A DNA stretch of 37,237 bases from Syntrophobacterales bacterium (GTDB lineage Bacteria; Desulfobacterota; Desulfobaccia; Desulfobaccales; 0-14-0-80-60-11), in NCBI GenBank assembly GCA_020060385.1, contig JAGVAH010000048.1, positions 64,645 to 101,881 on the forward strand. The letters are read 5' to 3'. This document shows, piece by piece, positions 18,135-26,239 of the stretch. Position 1 is the stretch's first letter, and the number at the start of each line of letters is the position of its first letter. The notes under the pieces are model-generated. The model saw nothing but the letters and a program-made list of their open reading frames with translations. It made no database searches and was not told the origin of the DNA. Made by a program: the position numbers and the translations under genes.

Positions 18135-18623
18135 CTATTTATTCTTGATCGCTTTTCCCCTGGAGGTGAAGGAAATACCCTGTTGGCCCGCCGCGCCAAT
18201 CATTACCCCTTCCATAATCGGTTCATTAACCTCGGTTTTTGCCTGCCACTGCACCAGAAAGTTGGCCCCTGAACCGCCCCGGGTATCCGATTCCTTGACC
18301 ACAAAACGGGTGGAGGCCATGGGTTTGAGAGTTACCGGTTGAGGTAGGTAACTTTTGATGACCTTGCCGTCCGAATCATAATAATCCGCCTTGACAATGG
18401 TAATGGCATGAGCGGGATCGGTATTGCGAATGCTGATAATTCCGGTTAATAGAATTTTCCGTTCATAATCGCCATAATAGACATTGGAATAGACAGGCAC
18501 ATAAACCAGTTGCCCTCGAGAAAGCCCGACCTCCAGAGCTGCCTGGGCCATGGCAAAAACGGGAACCAAGGTCGCCATGAGGCAGGCTCCCAGGAAGATC
18601 AATGACCGCAAAGGGATCCGCAT
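18135..18623 (-). CDS. exported DUF3124 protein
   Basis: A 162-residue protein with a clear signal peptide (residues 1-27, hydrophobic core LIFLGACLMATLVPVFA, likely cut after AMA or AQA). The mature part matches my memory of the DUF3124 family: GQLVYVPVYSNVYYGD, SIRNTDP, VKADYYDSDGKVI, RGGSGANFLVQW and GVMIGAAGQQGISFTSRG. The function of the family is not known. A GAGGAGG site lies six bases before the ATG at 18623. It follows the CBS-domain gene by 26 bases on the same strand, so the two are likely co-transcribed, and they face away from the ArsB/NhaD-type transporter gene. Confidence 0.88.
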   Translation of the reverse strand: MRIPLRSLIFLGACLMATLVPVFAMAQAALEVGLSRGQLVYVPVYSNVYYGDYERKILLTGIISIRNTDPAHAITIVKADYYDSDGKVIKSYLPQPVTLKPMASTRFVVKESDTRGGSGANFLVQWQAKTEVNEPIMEGVMIGAAGQQGISFTSRGKAIKNK

Positions 18624-18649
18624 TCTTTCCTCCTCGCAACCATATATGT

Positions 18650-19147
18650 TTAGGGAGTTTCTTCAGCAAACAATGCCTGGGAAATTTCCTTGAACAGATC
18701 GGCCAGGCGGATCATCCCGGCCACCTTGTTGTCCGCCAGGACCGGTATTCTTTCCACGTTTTCCTGGACCATCAAAGAAACGGCTTTAACCAGTGAATCA
18801 CCGATATTCACCGTCACTTTAAAGGGGCTCATAACCTCGCTCACCTGTTTCTGGGCCTGTCTTCTTAATTCAGGCCCTACGAGGTCCTTCCAGGCCAGCG
18901 CCGCTCCTCCAGGCCCTCCCAGAATATCGCCTTCCAGACCCCGGACGATGTCTTTCAGAGTTAAGATGCCTAGAAGCCCGTATTTCTCATCAAACACCAG
19001 CACGGCCCGGGGTTCGAAAGACCCTTCGAATTTGATCGCTGCCTCCCGGATAATCATCGCTGCTTGGTTCAGGGTGAACCAGTAAGGAACATGGGGATAA
19101 TCTTCCAAGGGGATCATCAAATCTTTGACTATTTTCTCATAAGGCAT
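18650..19147 (-). CDS. CBS-domain pair protein
   Basis: A 165-residue cytoplasmic protein with two CBS motifs forming a Bateman module. The first (about 8-75) ends in LLGILTLKDIVRGL and the second (about 102-158) begins VSEVMSPFKVTVNIGDSLVKA and ends VAGMIRLADLFKEI. Such modules bind adenine nucleotides and regulate partner enzymes or transporters. There is no fused effector domain. The ATG at 19147 is preceded by AGGAGG. The gene is transcribed away from the ArsB/NhaD-type transporter gene, from which it is separated by about 120 bases; a shared control region or functional link is possible. Confidence 0.92.
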   Translation of the reverse strand: MPYEKIVKDLMIPLEDYPHVPYWFTLNQAAMIIREAAIKFEGSFEPRAVLVFDEKYGLLGILTLKDIVRGLEGDILGGPGGAALAWKDLVGPELRRQAQKQVSEVMSPFKVTVNIGDSLVKAVSLMVQENVERIPVLADNKVAGMIRLADLFKEISQALFAEETP

Positions 19148-19270
19148 GAAAACCTCCTACAAATTCCGTTTTTGCTCAAAATTTCGGAAAAAGTCTTTTA
19201 TCTTTTTTGGAGAAGATAAGAGGAAAAAATCAAAGTGGCAAGAAGGAATTTAGAAAAATCGAGGGTTGCA

Positions 19271-21010
19271 ATGGCCAGAATTGACTTGAAAATCTCAGTA
19301 TTCCTGTTCCTCGCTTTACTGACCCTTTGCCTTCCAATCCCGGAACTCTTTGCGGCTGCGCCTCCCCAGGGGGATCGTCTTACCCTATCCGGCTCCATTA
19401 AGAATTTGCAGGGTAAAGGCGTAAAAGAGGTGGACGTAGAAGTGCTCCTCGATGGCCAGCACCTCAAACCCGCGGGCAAAGAAGAAGTCATCACCACCGG
19501 CAGCCAGGGATATTTCCTGGCCGTGTTTTACCTCCCCCAGGGCGCCTTGACCGGGGCCAGGATGGAAATCAAAGCCGCCAAACCTTCCTGGGAGGAGATT
19601 GCCCCCACTGCCATTACCCCGGTCCGGGTAGGCGTCGACCAGCAGGGGAACCGACTTTTTCAAGCCCAGGCGGAACTAACCATGAAGCGCCGGATTACTC
19701 CGGCTTTCTGGCTGGCCGCCGCGGTTCTCCTTCTGGTTTATATCATCATCGCCGCCGAAGCGATGCACCGCACCCTTGCCGCCCTCTTGGGCGCCGCCTT
19801 TATCCTGTTTATCTCTTATACTCTGGGAACCTTTAACAAAAACTATTTTATCCTCTCTTTCGAGGATGCCATGCGGGCCATCGACATGAACGTCATTTTC
19901 CTGCTTATGGGCATGATGATCATCGTCGGGGTCCTCAAAAAGACCGGGCTCTTCCAGTGGCTGGCCTACAAGTCCTATGCCTTGGCGAGGGGGAATGTCT
20001 TTATTCTGTCCTGCATCCTAATGCTGGTGACCGCAGTAGCCTCGGCATTTTTAGACAACGTCACCACCATGCTCCTGATGATTCCGGTCACCATTGAAAT
20101 CGCCGTCACCCTCAAAATTAACCCCATTGCCCTGTTGATTCCCGAGGTCTTTGCCTCCAATGTGGGGGGCACCGCCACCCTGATCGGCGACCCTCCCAAC
20201 ATTATCATCGGTTCTTACGCCAAGCTCAGCTTTGCGGACTTTGTGGTCAATCTGACCGCGATTGTGGCCATCTGCATGGTGGTAACCCTGATTTATTATG
20301 TGTACTGGTACAAGAAAGCCTATTTACAGGCCGAGGTTAAAGATGTGAATCGCACCATTGCCTACATGAAGCAGGAATACCGGATCACCGATAAAAAACT
20401 ATTGATTCTATCCCTTTGCTTGCTGTCCTTTACCATCTTCCTTTTTATCATTCACGGGGTGCTCCACATGGAACCTTCCATCGCCGCCTTAATGGGCGCG
20501 ATGCTCCTCTTGACTCTGGCCCGGGGGGATATCGTGGAAATGCTGGAGCATGAAGTGGAATGGCCTACCCTGATCTTTTTCATGGCCCTGTTCATCGTGG
20601 TGGCCGGGGCGGAAGAAACCGGCCTGATCCAGGTGATTGCCGAATGGGTGGCCCAGATGTCCAGGGGCTCCCTGGTGGTGGCGGTGCTCATGGTCCTCTG
20701 GGTTTCGGCCCTGGCTTCGGCGGCCATAGACAACATCCCCTTTACCGCCACCATGTTGCCGATCATTGCTTTTCTGAACGAAACCATCCCGGGAGCGGAA
20801 AGCGGCATTCTCTGGTGGTCCCTGGCCTTAGGGGCCTGTCTGGGCGGCAACGGCACCATGATCGGGGCTTCGGCCAACGTGGTCACCGTAGGTCTGGCCG
20901 AAAAGGCGGGATATCATATCTCCTTTCTCTATTATATGAGAGCTTGTTTTGTTCCCATGTTGATCACCGTCATTTTGGCATCTGTCTATCTGGTCTTTTT
21001 TAAGATGTAA
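19271..21010 (+). CDS. ArsB/NhaD-family (ion transporter superfamily) permease with extracytoplasmic N-terminal domain
   Basis: About 579 residues. A signal-peptide-like segment (residues 8-29) is followed by a beta-rich domain of about 100 residues (GSIKNLQGKGVKEVDVEVLLDG..., a carboxypeptidase-regulatory or Ig-like fold by appearance). The membrane part starts at about residue 140. It contains the paired motifs of the NhaD/ArsB/P-protein branch: FLDNVTTMLLMIP, SNVGGTATLIGDPPN, AAIDNIPFTATMLP and GGNGTMIGASANVV. These suggest export or exchange of a cation (Na+/H+) or an anion; the substrate cannot be decided. The ATG at 19271 starts a normal signal peptide and has GAGG upstream; a GTG at 19235 would add 12 residues. 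Confidence 0.9.
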   Translation: MARIDLKISVFLFLALLTLCLPIPELFAAAPPQGDRLTLSGSIKNLQGKGVKEVDVEVLLDGQHLKPAGKEEVITTGSQGYFLAVFYLPQGALTGARMEIKAAKPSWEEIAPTAITPVRVGVDQQGNRLFQAQAELTMKRRITPAFWLAAAVLLLVYIIIAAEAMHRTLAALLGAAFILFISYTLGTFNKNYFILSFEDAMRAIDMNVIFLLMGMMIIVGVLKKTGLFQWLAYKSYALARGNVFILSCILMLVTAVASAFLDNVTTMLLMIPVTIEIAVTLKINPIALLIPEVFASNVGGTATLIGDPPNIIIGSYAKLSFADFVVNLTAIVAICMVVTLIYYVYWYKKAYLQAEVKDVNRTIAYMKQEYRITDKKLLILSLCLLSFTIFLFIIHGVLHMEPSIAALMGAMLLLTLARGDIVEMLEHEVEWPTLIFFMALFIVVAGAEETGLIQVIAEWVAQMSRGSLVVAVLMVLWVSALASAAIDNIPFTATMLPIIAFLNETIPGAESGILWWSLALGACLGGNGTMIGASANVVTVGLAEKAGYHISFLYYMRACFVPMLITVILASVYLVFFKM

Positions 21011-21057
21011 GGAGTTGCGGCGCAGGTTGCGAGCTTCCCGCGGATAGGACAGTCTCT

Positions 21058-21845
21058 GTGAAGAAAGTCGGCTCCCCCAAAACTTGGCGCGACCGTGTTC
21101 GAGCGCCTAAGGGGACCAGGCGACCCCCGGTTGAGCAAAAAGTCGTGGGTTCTAAAAAATCGACGGCTTTTCCCAGCGCCTACGCCAAAATCTTCTTTGC
21201 CGCTATTACTAATTTCACTCTTTATTTCGCCTATATAATAATAAAACCTTACTTAGTCCAGATATTCCCGGCATTTGTATTGTTTCTCGCCAGCAAGCCC
21301 CTTTACCACCGTCTTGTTCGGCTGTCTCGGGGGCTCCGGCCCTGGCCTCCTTCCTTACCTGTCTTTTGTTGGGTCTGCTCATAACCTTGCCTCTTTTCGC
21401 CCTGGTGAATATTATTGCCAAACAGGCCCTGTAGCTTTACAGTTCTGTGAGTAGCGGACTGCGAAGTGAACAGGTCTGGCAGCAAATCGGCGGTAAAGTG
21501 GGATCTTTTAAGAAGCTCTGTGGAACATCTCCGCTTGCCGTTGCCGGAGCAAGCCAATCTGGAACAAGTGCTGCAAACTGTTTTAACCCGGGTCAGCCAG
21601 TTCATCTATAACAATGCTATAGCCCTGGTTAAAAAGTTTATTCCTATTTTTTTAACCTGTTATTGATCCTGTTTCTCGCCTTTTTCATGGTTCTTTAGGG
21701 AGATGCCTTCATGGAAGAGATCAAAAAACTGTCTCCCGTGGAGGAGGCTCACAATCGTGAAATCCTTCAAGTAACGGAAAATACGATCAAAGCAATCCTC
21801 TGGGGGACTTTAATCGTGGCCCTGGTTCAAGGTGCTCTAGGTTGA
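21058..21845 (+). pseudogene. broken, truncated AI-2E (PerM)-family transporter
   Basis: Pieces of one AI-2E/PerM-family membrane protein can be read in different plus-strand frames. The first is the N-terminal helix region (FFAAITNFTLYFAYIIIKPYLVQ..., from 21058, possible GTG start). After a frameshift near 21335 comes LLLGLLITLPLFALVNIIAKQAL, interrupted by TAG at 21432-21434. Another frame change leads to the region LEQVLQTVLTRVSQFIYNNAI, a TGA/TAA-broken segment follows, and the last piece reads MEEIKKLSPVEEAHNREI...GTLIVALVQGALG. The order and spacing match the N-terminal half of the family. The C-terminal half, normally following ALVQG, is missing: the frame ends with TGA at 21843-21845, 48 bases before the tRNA gene. 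It lost function through several lesions. Confidence 0.75.
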
Positions 21846-21893
21846 CGTGGAAAAAGCTGGAAACCTGGATAAGAGCTAACTTACTGAAATCAT

Positions 21894-21980
21894 TGGTGCC
21901 TGGGGCCGGACTCGAACCGGCACGGGGCGAACCCCGAGGGATTTTAAGTCCCTTGCGTCTACCCGTTCCGCCACCCAGGC
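21894..21980 (-). tRNA. tRNA-Leu (anticodon UAA)
   Basis: An 87-base class II tRNA on the minus strand. The acceptor stem GCCTGGG pairs with CCCAGGC, followed by A and an encoded CCA. The anticodon arm is AGGGA-CTTAAAA-TCCCT with anticodon TAA, read as leucine. A long variable arm (about CTCGGGGTTCGCCCCG) and a T-arm with GGTTCGAGTCC are present. It is intact and lies in a scarred region between a truncated transporter pseudogene (on its 3' side) and an integrase relic (on its 5' side). Confidence 0.97.
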
Positions 21981-22053
21981 TTATTAATCATCTCAGGTAG
22001 TTATCCTTCATGTTGGTTTGCCGTAAAAGCCTTGGTAAAGCAATATGGAAACA

Positions 22054-22284
22054 TCATTGCTGGAATTCTTCCACCAGGGCTTTGAGTTCATCCTTGCCCA
22101 CAGTGTTGTCCCCCTTGCCCATATTCAGGGTCTGGTGCCCGGTAGCCGCCATTATACGGCAGTAATCATGCCCCTGCAACCGCCAGTTGTTTATAGCCCC
22201 AGGTGGGAAGTCCCAAAAAGCAAAATTCTTGATCCCGGCCTGCTTGCCAGGGGCAGCGAATCCTTCCCGGATGGAGATTATCGG
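22054..22284 (-). pseudogene. fossil C-terminus of a tyrosine recombinase (phage-type integrase)
   Basis: The last about 76 codons of a minus-strand frame resemble the C-terminal catalytic part of a phage integrase: IREGFAAPGKQAGIKNFAFWDF, AINNWRLQGHDYCRIMAATGHQT and DNTVGKDELKALVEEF. In active relatives the second block is HD(F/L)RHTA and the last is (K)RYNTV. Here the His-x-x-Arg motif reads W-DFPPG, losing the catalytic Arg and His, and the nucleophilic Tyr region reads GKGDNTV, losing the Tyr. Upstream homology is not visible. The protein is therefore a dead relic. It starts 74 bases from the 5' end of tRNA-Leu, a classical position for an element that used the tRNA as its attachment site. 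Confidence 0.65.
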
Positions 22285-22429
22285 CTGGCCGCCCCGGTTG
22301 CCTGCCTGCCACCCTGGCAGGCCCAGGGGGCCCGGGAACCCTCTCCTGAGATCGCCGTACACCACGCTCCCCAGGAATTCTCTTGGCCCCAAGACTTTTG
22401 CCTTACCATCAAGCCCACGGGGCCTCTGC

Positions 22430-22744
22430 TTAGCGCTCAATCTCAATGCGCAGAGTGGGACCCCCTTTCCGGGAATTTAAAAAACATTCCCCCAGGGGTC
22501 TAACTCTTCCTTGATAGAGTTCATCGTTTTTATCATCGTAAATCTCTATCCCACCCATCCGATTGACATAACCGGACATTATTGCTTTGCCATATTCGTT
22601 CAGGATTACTATATGGCCTCGATCATCAACCCAACCTTGATAGACTTTTCCTAATTGATAAGCAGTCACACTTCCTGAAATACCTGGCTGGACAGTAAAT
22701 AATCCAATAACAACCACCACCAAGAGAATAACTAAGGTTCTCAT
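22430..22744 (-). CDS. small exported protein of unknown function with internal repeats
   Basis: A 104-residue protein. Residues 1-24 form a signal peptide (MRTLVILLVVVVIGLFTV..., likely cut near ISG-SVT). The mature part contains a loose repeat of about 21-24 residues (YQGWVDDRGHIVILNEYG / SGYVNRMGGIEIYDDKND / YQGRVRPLG), each with a G-x-V pattern and a beta-rich core, which suggests a small beta-meander. I do not recognise the family. The ATG at 22744 is preceded by AAAGGAT at good spacing. It lies inside the stretch between the intact tRNA-Leu and its partial copy, so it could be the last cargo gene of the decayed element, or simply a resident gene. Confidence 0.65.
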   Translation of the reverse strand: MRTLVILLVVVVIGLFTVQPGISGSVTAYQLGKVYQGWVDDRGHIVILNEYGKAIMSGYVNRMGGIEIYDDKNDELYQGRVRPLGECFLNSRKGGPTLRIEIER

Positions 22745-23238
22745 TTTGACAGATCCTTTTTGGGTTACAGGGCCACCAGAGCCCTCCTCGACCCGTAATA
22801 GTAAGGAAAAGGGCCAGGCCCCCTCCCTGGTTGGGTTTATGCCATTACCCCCTTCATTCCCAGACGCAGTATGGGCTTTACTGAGACATCTCGATATTTA
22901 GAAAAACCGGTCCCTTTCCCATAAGCAGTTTTCAAGGTTAAGGCCACCGCTCTTTCTCCGCCCATATTTTAGTTGTTTAATACTACCAAGTCCTGCTAAT
23001 CCCCATTTTTTGGTTTTTAAGTCCTTTCCGTCTAGCCATTCCCCCACCCAGACAGATTATACAATTTTTGACCTTTTTTGTTTAGTCCGGTAGGTGATGT
23101 TAGGCGCCCGCAGGCGCGGCCCGGGCTTCACCAGTCAGGGAAAGGGTGGCCTAAGAGATCTCTCCCGGCGGGGCTCCCAAAATTTAAGGCGGACCCTCAG
23201 ATCCGCCCCTGGAAAGACGGGAGGCGCCGGGCAGGGCC
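22745..23238. other. intergenic region with tRNA relic
   Basis: About 490 bases without a protein gene. It contains the tRNA-Leu relic at 23012-23052 and, near 23190-23210, a short imperfect hairpin (GGCGGACC/GATCCGCC) of the same GGCGGACC type seen as a terminator at 34201-34222. This hairpin lies downstream of the hybrid kinase stop, which reads towards it, and may help end that transcript, but no T-tract follows. Confidence 0.5.
23012..23052 (-). pseudogene. decayed 5' half of a tRNA-Leu (UAA)
   Basis: Aligned by eye with the intact tRNA (21939-21980), about 34 of the first 40 positions match, in the same orientation. The match covers the anticodon arm (including the TAA anticodon), D-arm and 5' acceptor strand. 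The 3' half (variable arm, T-arm, acceptor 3' strand) is not recognisable. It is too damaged to fold as a tRNA. Together with the intact gene it forms a direct repeat about 1.07 kb apart that encloses the integrase relic and the small exported protein gene. Confidence 0.7.
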
Positions 23239-25566
23239 TCATTCCCCGCCGGAATCCAGGACCCGGCGGATGGCCTGGGCAAAATCCGCGATTTTTGCGG
23301 GTTTCATGAGGAACTCCCGAATGTTCAACTGCTGGGCGGTTTCCGGGGAAACGGATTCATTGAAGCCGGAGCAGAGGATGATGGGCAGATCGGGGCGGAG
23401 CTTGACAAAATCCGCGGCCAGCTCCACCCCCGTCATCTGGGGCATGGTCAGGTCGGTGATCACCAGATCGAAGTCCTGGGGGCGGCTGTAAAACACCTCC
23501 CGGGCCTCCAGGCTGTTGTTCAGGGCCGTAACCTGGTAGCCCAGATGGGTCAGCAGCCTGCGTCCCACCTCCGCCACCTGCACTTCGTCTTCTATATAAA
23601 GAATTCGCTCCTGGCCCAGGGCCAGGGGCACCGCCTTCTGAGTCCGCCGCTGTTTGGGAGGGTCCAGCCGGGGGAGATAGACCTGAAAGCTGGAACCTTG
23701 CCCCGGCTTGCTCTCCACCTCGATGGCCCCTTTCAGGCGGGAGACGATGCCATGGACCACCGCCAGCCCCAGGCCAGTGCCTTCCCCCTGGGCCTTGGTG
23801 GTGAAATAGGGTTCAAAGATGCGCTCCCGGACCTGGGGGTTCATGCCCCGGCCGGTGTCGCTCACCACCAGGCGCAGGTAAGATCCGGGGGGGAGTTGGG
23901 AGGTAACGGTGGACTCGAAGGCCCCCACCAGCATGTTGTCCAGGGACACTTCCAGGATGCCGCCTCGCTCCTGCATGGCCTGGCAGGCATTGGTGCAGAG
24001 GTTCATGATGACCTGGTGGATCTGGGTGGGATCGGCCAGGACCGCGCCACTCCGGTCATCGATGCGGGTGCGGATCTCAATGCTGGGAGGCAAGGTGGCC
24101 CGGAGGAGATTCAGCACCTCCTGCAGGATGAGATGGACCCGCACCCGCTCCTCCTGCTGATCAATGCTGCGGGTGAAGGTGAGGATTTGGCGCACTGCGT
24201 CCTGGGCCCTCTTCCCGGCCTGCAAGACCTCCTGCAAATTTACCTTGATCTGGTTCAGGTCCGGTTCCTTCTCCAAAAAGAGGAGGGTCAGCTCCACATT
24301 CCCCTGGATGGCCGCCAGGATATTGTTGAAATCATGGGCGATGCCTCCAGCCAGGGTGCCGATGGCCTCCAACTTCTGGGACTGGCGCAGTTGCTCTTCC
24401 AATTTGGCCTTTTCCAGATCCGCCACCTTTTTGTCGTGGATGTCCAAGGCATGCCCCAGGATGACGTCCCGCCCCTGGTAATTGATGGGCAGCGCCAGCA
24501 TTTCCTGCCACCTGGTCTCCCCGCTCTTGGTCAGCCAGCGTATCTCCTGGTGGGCCACCGGCAATTCCCCCCGCTCCAGGAAATCCAACAAGCCTCGAAA
24601 CTGGTCCCGGTCCTCCGGAGAGATGATTTCCCAAAGTTTGACTCCCAGCAAATCTTGGGGGGTGTAGCCGTAATTGCCAATGGCCTTCTTGTTGACATAG
24701 ATGATGTAGCCGTTCTCGATGATGAAAATGATGGCCAGGGAATATTCCGTGAGCAGCCGGTAGCGCTCCTCGGAATCCTTCAGGGCCGTCAGGGTGGAGT
24801 GCAGCCGGTGTTGGTCCTCTTCCAGACTGTCCACCATAGTGTCGAAGGCCTGGGCCACCTGGCCGATCTCGTCCTGGCGGTCCATCTGCAGTTTCTGGAA
24901 ATCACCCTTGGCCAGAACCTCGGTGGCGCTGATGATCTGCTTCAAGGGGAAGGTCACCCGCCAGTGAAAGACCAGGAAAACCGCCAGCACCAGGAAGCCA
25001 AAAACGCCCAAGGTGCCCAGATAGAGGATGGTCCTGGTCAGGGCGATGGGTTTGAGGTAGTCCCTCTCATAGATAAAGCTGACGATCTGCCACTTCCAAA
25101 AAGGGAAGTAGCGGTGATGCAATTTCACCCACTGTCCGGCCACCAGATCATCCGCCAGGACCTCCCGGGAGGATCTGGGCAGTTGGGGCAGCAGCAATTC
25201 CCCGGGGGGAAGTTCCAGGGAGGCTCCCAACACCTTGTTGTTTTCATCGAACACCAGTATGTGGAGATTATGCAATCTGGCGCTGATCTGCTTGATTTCG
25301 ACGAGGGCTTCTTGCCTCAAAGAGGCCACCGTTTCCTGATCGTCTTCCAGTTGTAATTCCCGGAGTTCCTGCAACTTTTTCTCGCAGATACCCATGCCCA
25401 GGTAGGTGGCCAGATGCAATTCGGCCTCCATCCTTTTTTCCAAAGGGGAAATCAGGGGGGGCGTCAAATAGTAGATGAGAATCGTGGAGAAGATAATGCC
25501 TGCCAGCAGTACCGGCCAGAGGATGGACCAGGCGATCCTTTTGGTTGGAGGTAAGAAGATTTTCAT
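23239..25566 (-). CDS. hybrid sensor histidine kinase / response regulator (HAMP-PAS-HisKA-HATPase-REC)
   Basis: About 775 residues. TM1 (12-34) and TM2 (about 181-200) enclose an extracytoplasmic sensor of about 145 residues without a recognised fold. HAMP (about 200-252) and PAS (about 265-378) follow. The HisKA domain has His411 in [13 protein letters not shown]. The HATPase domain has MNLCTNA, DTGRGM and GTGLGL (596-601). The C-terminal receiver has an acidic pocket (ED 659-660), phospho-acceptor Asp705 in [10 protein letters not shown] and Lys755. This is the HDFNN type of hybrid kinase, passing phosphate from His to its own Asp. The ATG at 25566 is preferred because it starts just before TM1; an ATG at 25614 gives 16 more residues but lacks a ribosome-binding site. 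No cognate regulator gene is adjacent. Confidence 0.92.
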   Translation of the reverse strand: MKIFLPPTKRIAWSILWPVLLAGIIFSTILIYYLTPPLISPLEKRMEAELHLATYLGMGICEKKLQELRELQLEDDQETVASLRQEALVEIKQISARLHNLHILVFDENNKVLGASLELPPGELLLPQLPRSSREVLADDLVAGQWVKLHHRYFPFWKWQIVSFIYERDYLKPIALTRTILYLGTLGVFGFLVLAVFLVFHWRVTFPLKQIISATEVLAKGDFQKLQMDRQDEIGQVAQAFDTMVDSLEEDQHRLHSTLTALKDSEERYRLLTEYSLAIIFIIENGYIIYVNKKAIGNYGYTPQDLLGVKLWEIISPEDRDQFRGLLDFLERGELPVAHQEIRWLTKSGETRWQEMLALPINYQGRDVILGHALDIHDKKVADLEKAKLEEQLRQSQKLEAIGTLAGGIAHDFNNILAAIQGNVELTLLFLEKEPDLNQIKVNLQEVLQAGKRAQDAVRQILTFTRSIDQQEERVRVHLILQEVLNLLRATLPPSIEIRTRIDDRSGAVLADPTQIHQVIMNLCTNACQAMQERGGILEVSLDNMLVGAFESTVTSQLPPGSYLRLVVSDTGRGMNPQVRERIFEPYFTTKAQGEGTGLGLAVVHGIVSRLKGAIEVESKPGQGSSFQVYLPRLDPPKQRRTQKAVPLALGQERILYIEDEVQVAEVGRRLLTHLGYQVTALNNSLEAREVFYSRPQDFDLVITDLTMPQMTGVELAADFVKLRPDLPIILCSGFNESVSPETAQQLNIREFLMKPAKIADFAQAIRRVLDSGGE

Positions 25567-26171
25567 CAAATGGCCTGCCGCCACTCCTGAAAACCGGAGA
25601 CTCGCGGTTGGCATGGAGCCGGGGTAAACAAATCTCCTGGGCCATCGCCCCTGAGCCCTGGGCTCACCAGCATATTATAAAAAGTCTTGAGGGTGGATGT
25701 CCTCGTCCGCGCTGCTGCTCCGTCCAGGCTGGCAAGCCGCTGCTCCCCATTTTTTCGGGGCAGTGCCGGGCCTGAACCCTAACGCCACCTTCCGGCCCCT
25801 TTCCAGCCAGGAAGATAGCTAAAGGCGGGAGGCTACGCCGCCCGCGGCCGAGGCGATGCGCCTTTTGTGTTCCTGATTAGCGGCCAAGATTAACCCATGA
25901 TAACTTCATCGGCGGATTACCATGATTTTTTAAATTATTTTCTTACCCCCCTTACTGCCAGCAACCAGGCGCATTTTTCTTATCAGACCGGGGATCTTGG
26001 CAAAGGCATTTTCCCGCGACGCGGGTATCGTCCCTTAATCCGAAGCAATTGGTGGGCCGTGCCCACCTTACATTTCCTGCCCTAACTTTGAACCTTGAGC
26101 CTTGAACTGTGAACTTTTCAGGACCGCAGGGGCAGGTTCCCCAGAACCCTGCTCCCCCTGCCCTACTCTGC
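25567..26171. other. intergenic region between divergent genes
   Basis: About 600 bases with no supported gene. It holds a palindrome at 26051-26067 and a low-complexity stretch (repeated TTGAACCTTGAGCC-like words, about 26088-26117). The promoter of the biotin carboxylase gene begins at its right edge. A 62-codon plus-strand frame at 25897 lacks a ribosome-binding site and family features. Confidence 0.5.
26051..26067. repeat. short perfect palindrome GGTGGGC-CGT-GCCCACC
   Basis: A 7-base perfect stem with a 3-base loop in the middle of an intergenic region. It resembles in design (GC-rich stem, three-base loop) the palindromes found at 33460 and 33541. No T-tract is present. Confidence 0.6.
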
Positions 26172-26200
26172 TTGACAAAGCCGGGCCCATAAGATTAAAT
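26172..26200 (+). promoter_or_regulatory. probable sigma70-type promoter of the biotin carboxylase gene
   Basis: TTGACA at 26172-26177 is a perfect -35 hexamer. After 17 bases TTAAAT at 26195-26200 matches four of six bases of the -10 consensus. The ATG of the biotin carboxylase gene is about 40 bases downstream. Spacing and distance are good; the -10 is imperfect. Confidence 0.55.
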
Positions 26201-26239
26201 ATGGACAAAATCTCGCATATTTAAAGGGTTTCCTTGAAA

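Noticed and set aside
23545-25356. 603-codon plus-strand open frame opposite the hybrid histidine kinase
   Set aside because: Composition (Gln, Leu, Gly, Asp, His) is the mirror of the kinase frame and no family feature is present, despite its length.
25897-26085. 62-codon plus-strand frame upstream of the biotin carboxylase gene
   Set aside because: No ribosome-binding site; it runs through the palindrome at 26051 and a low-complexity stretch.
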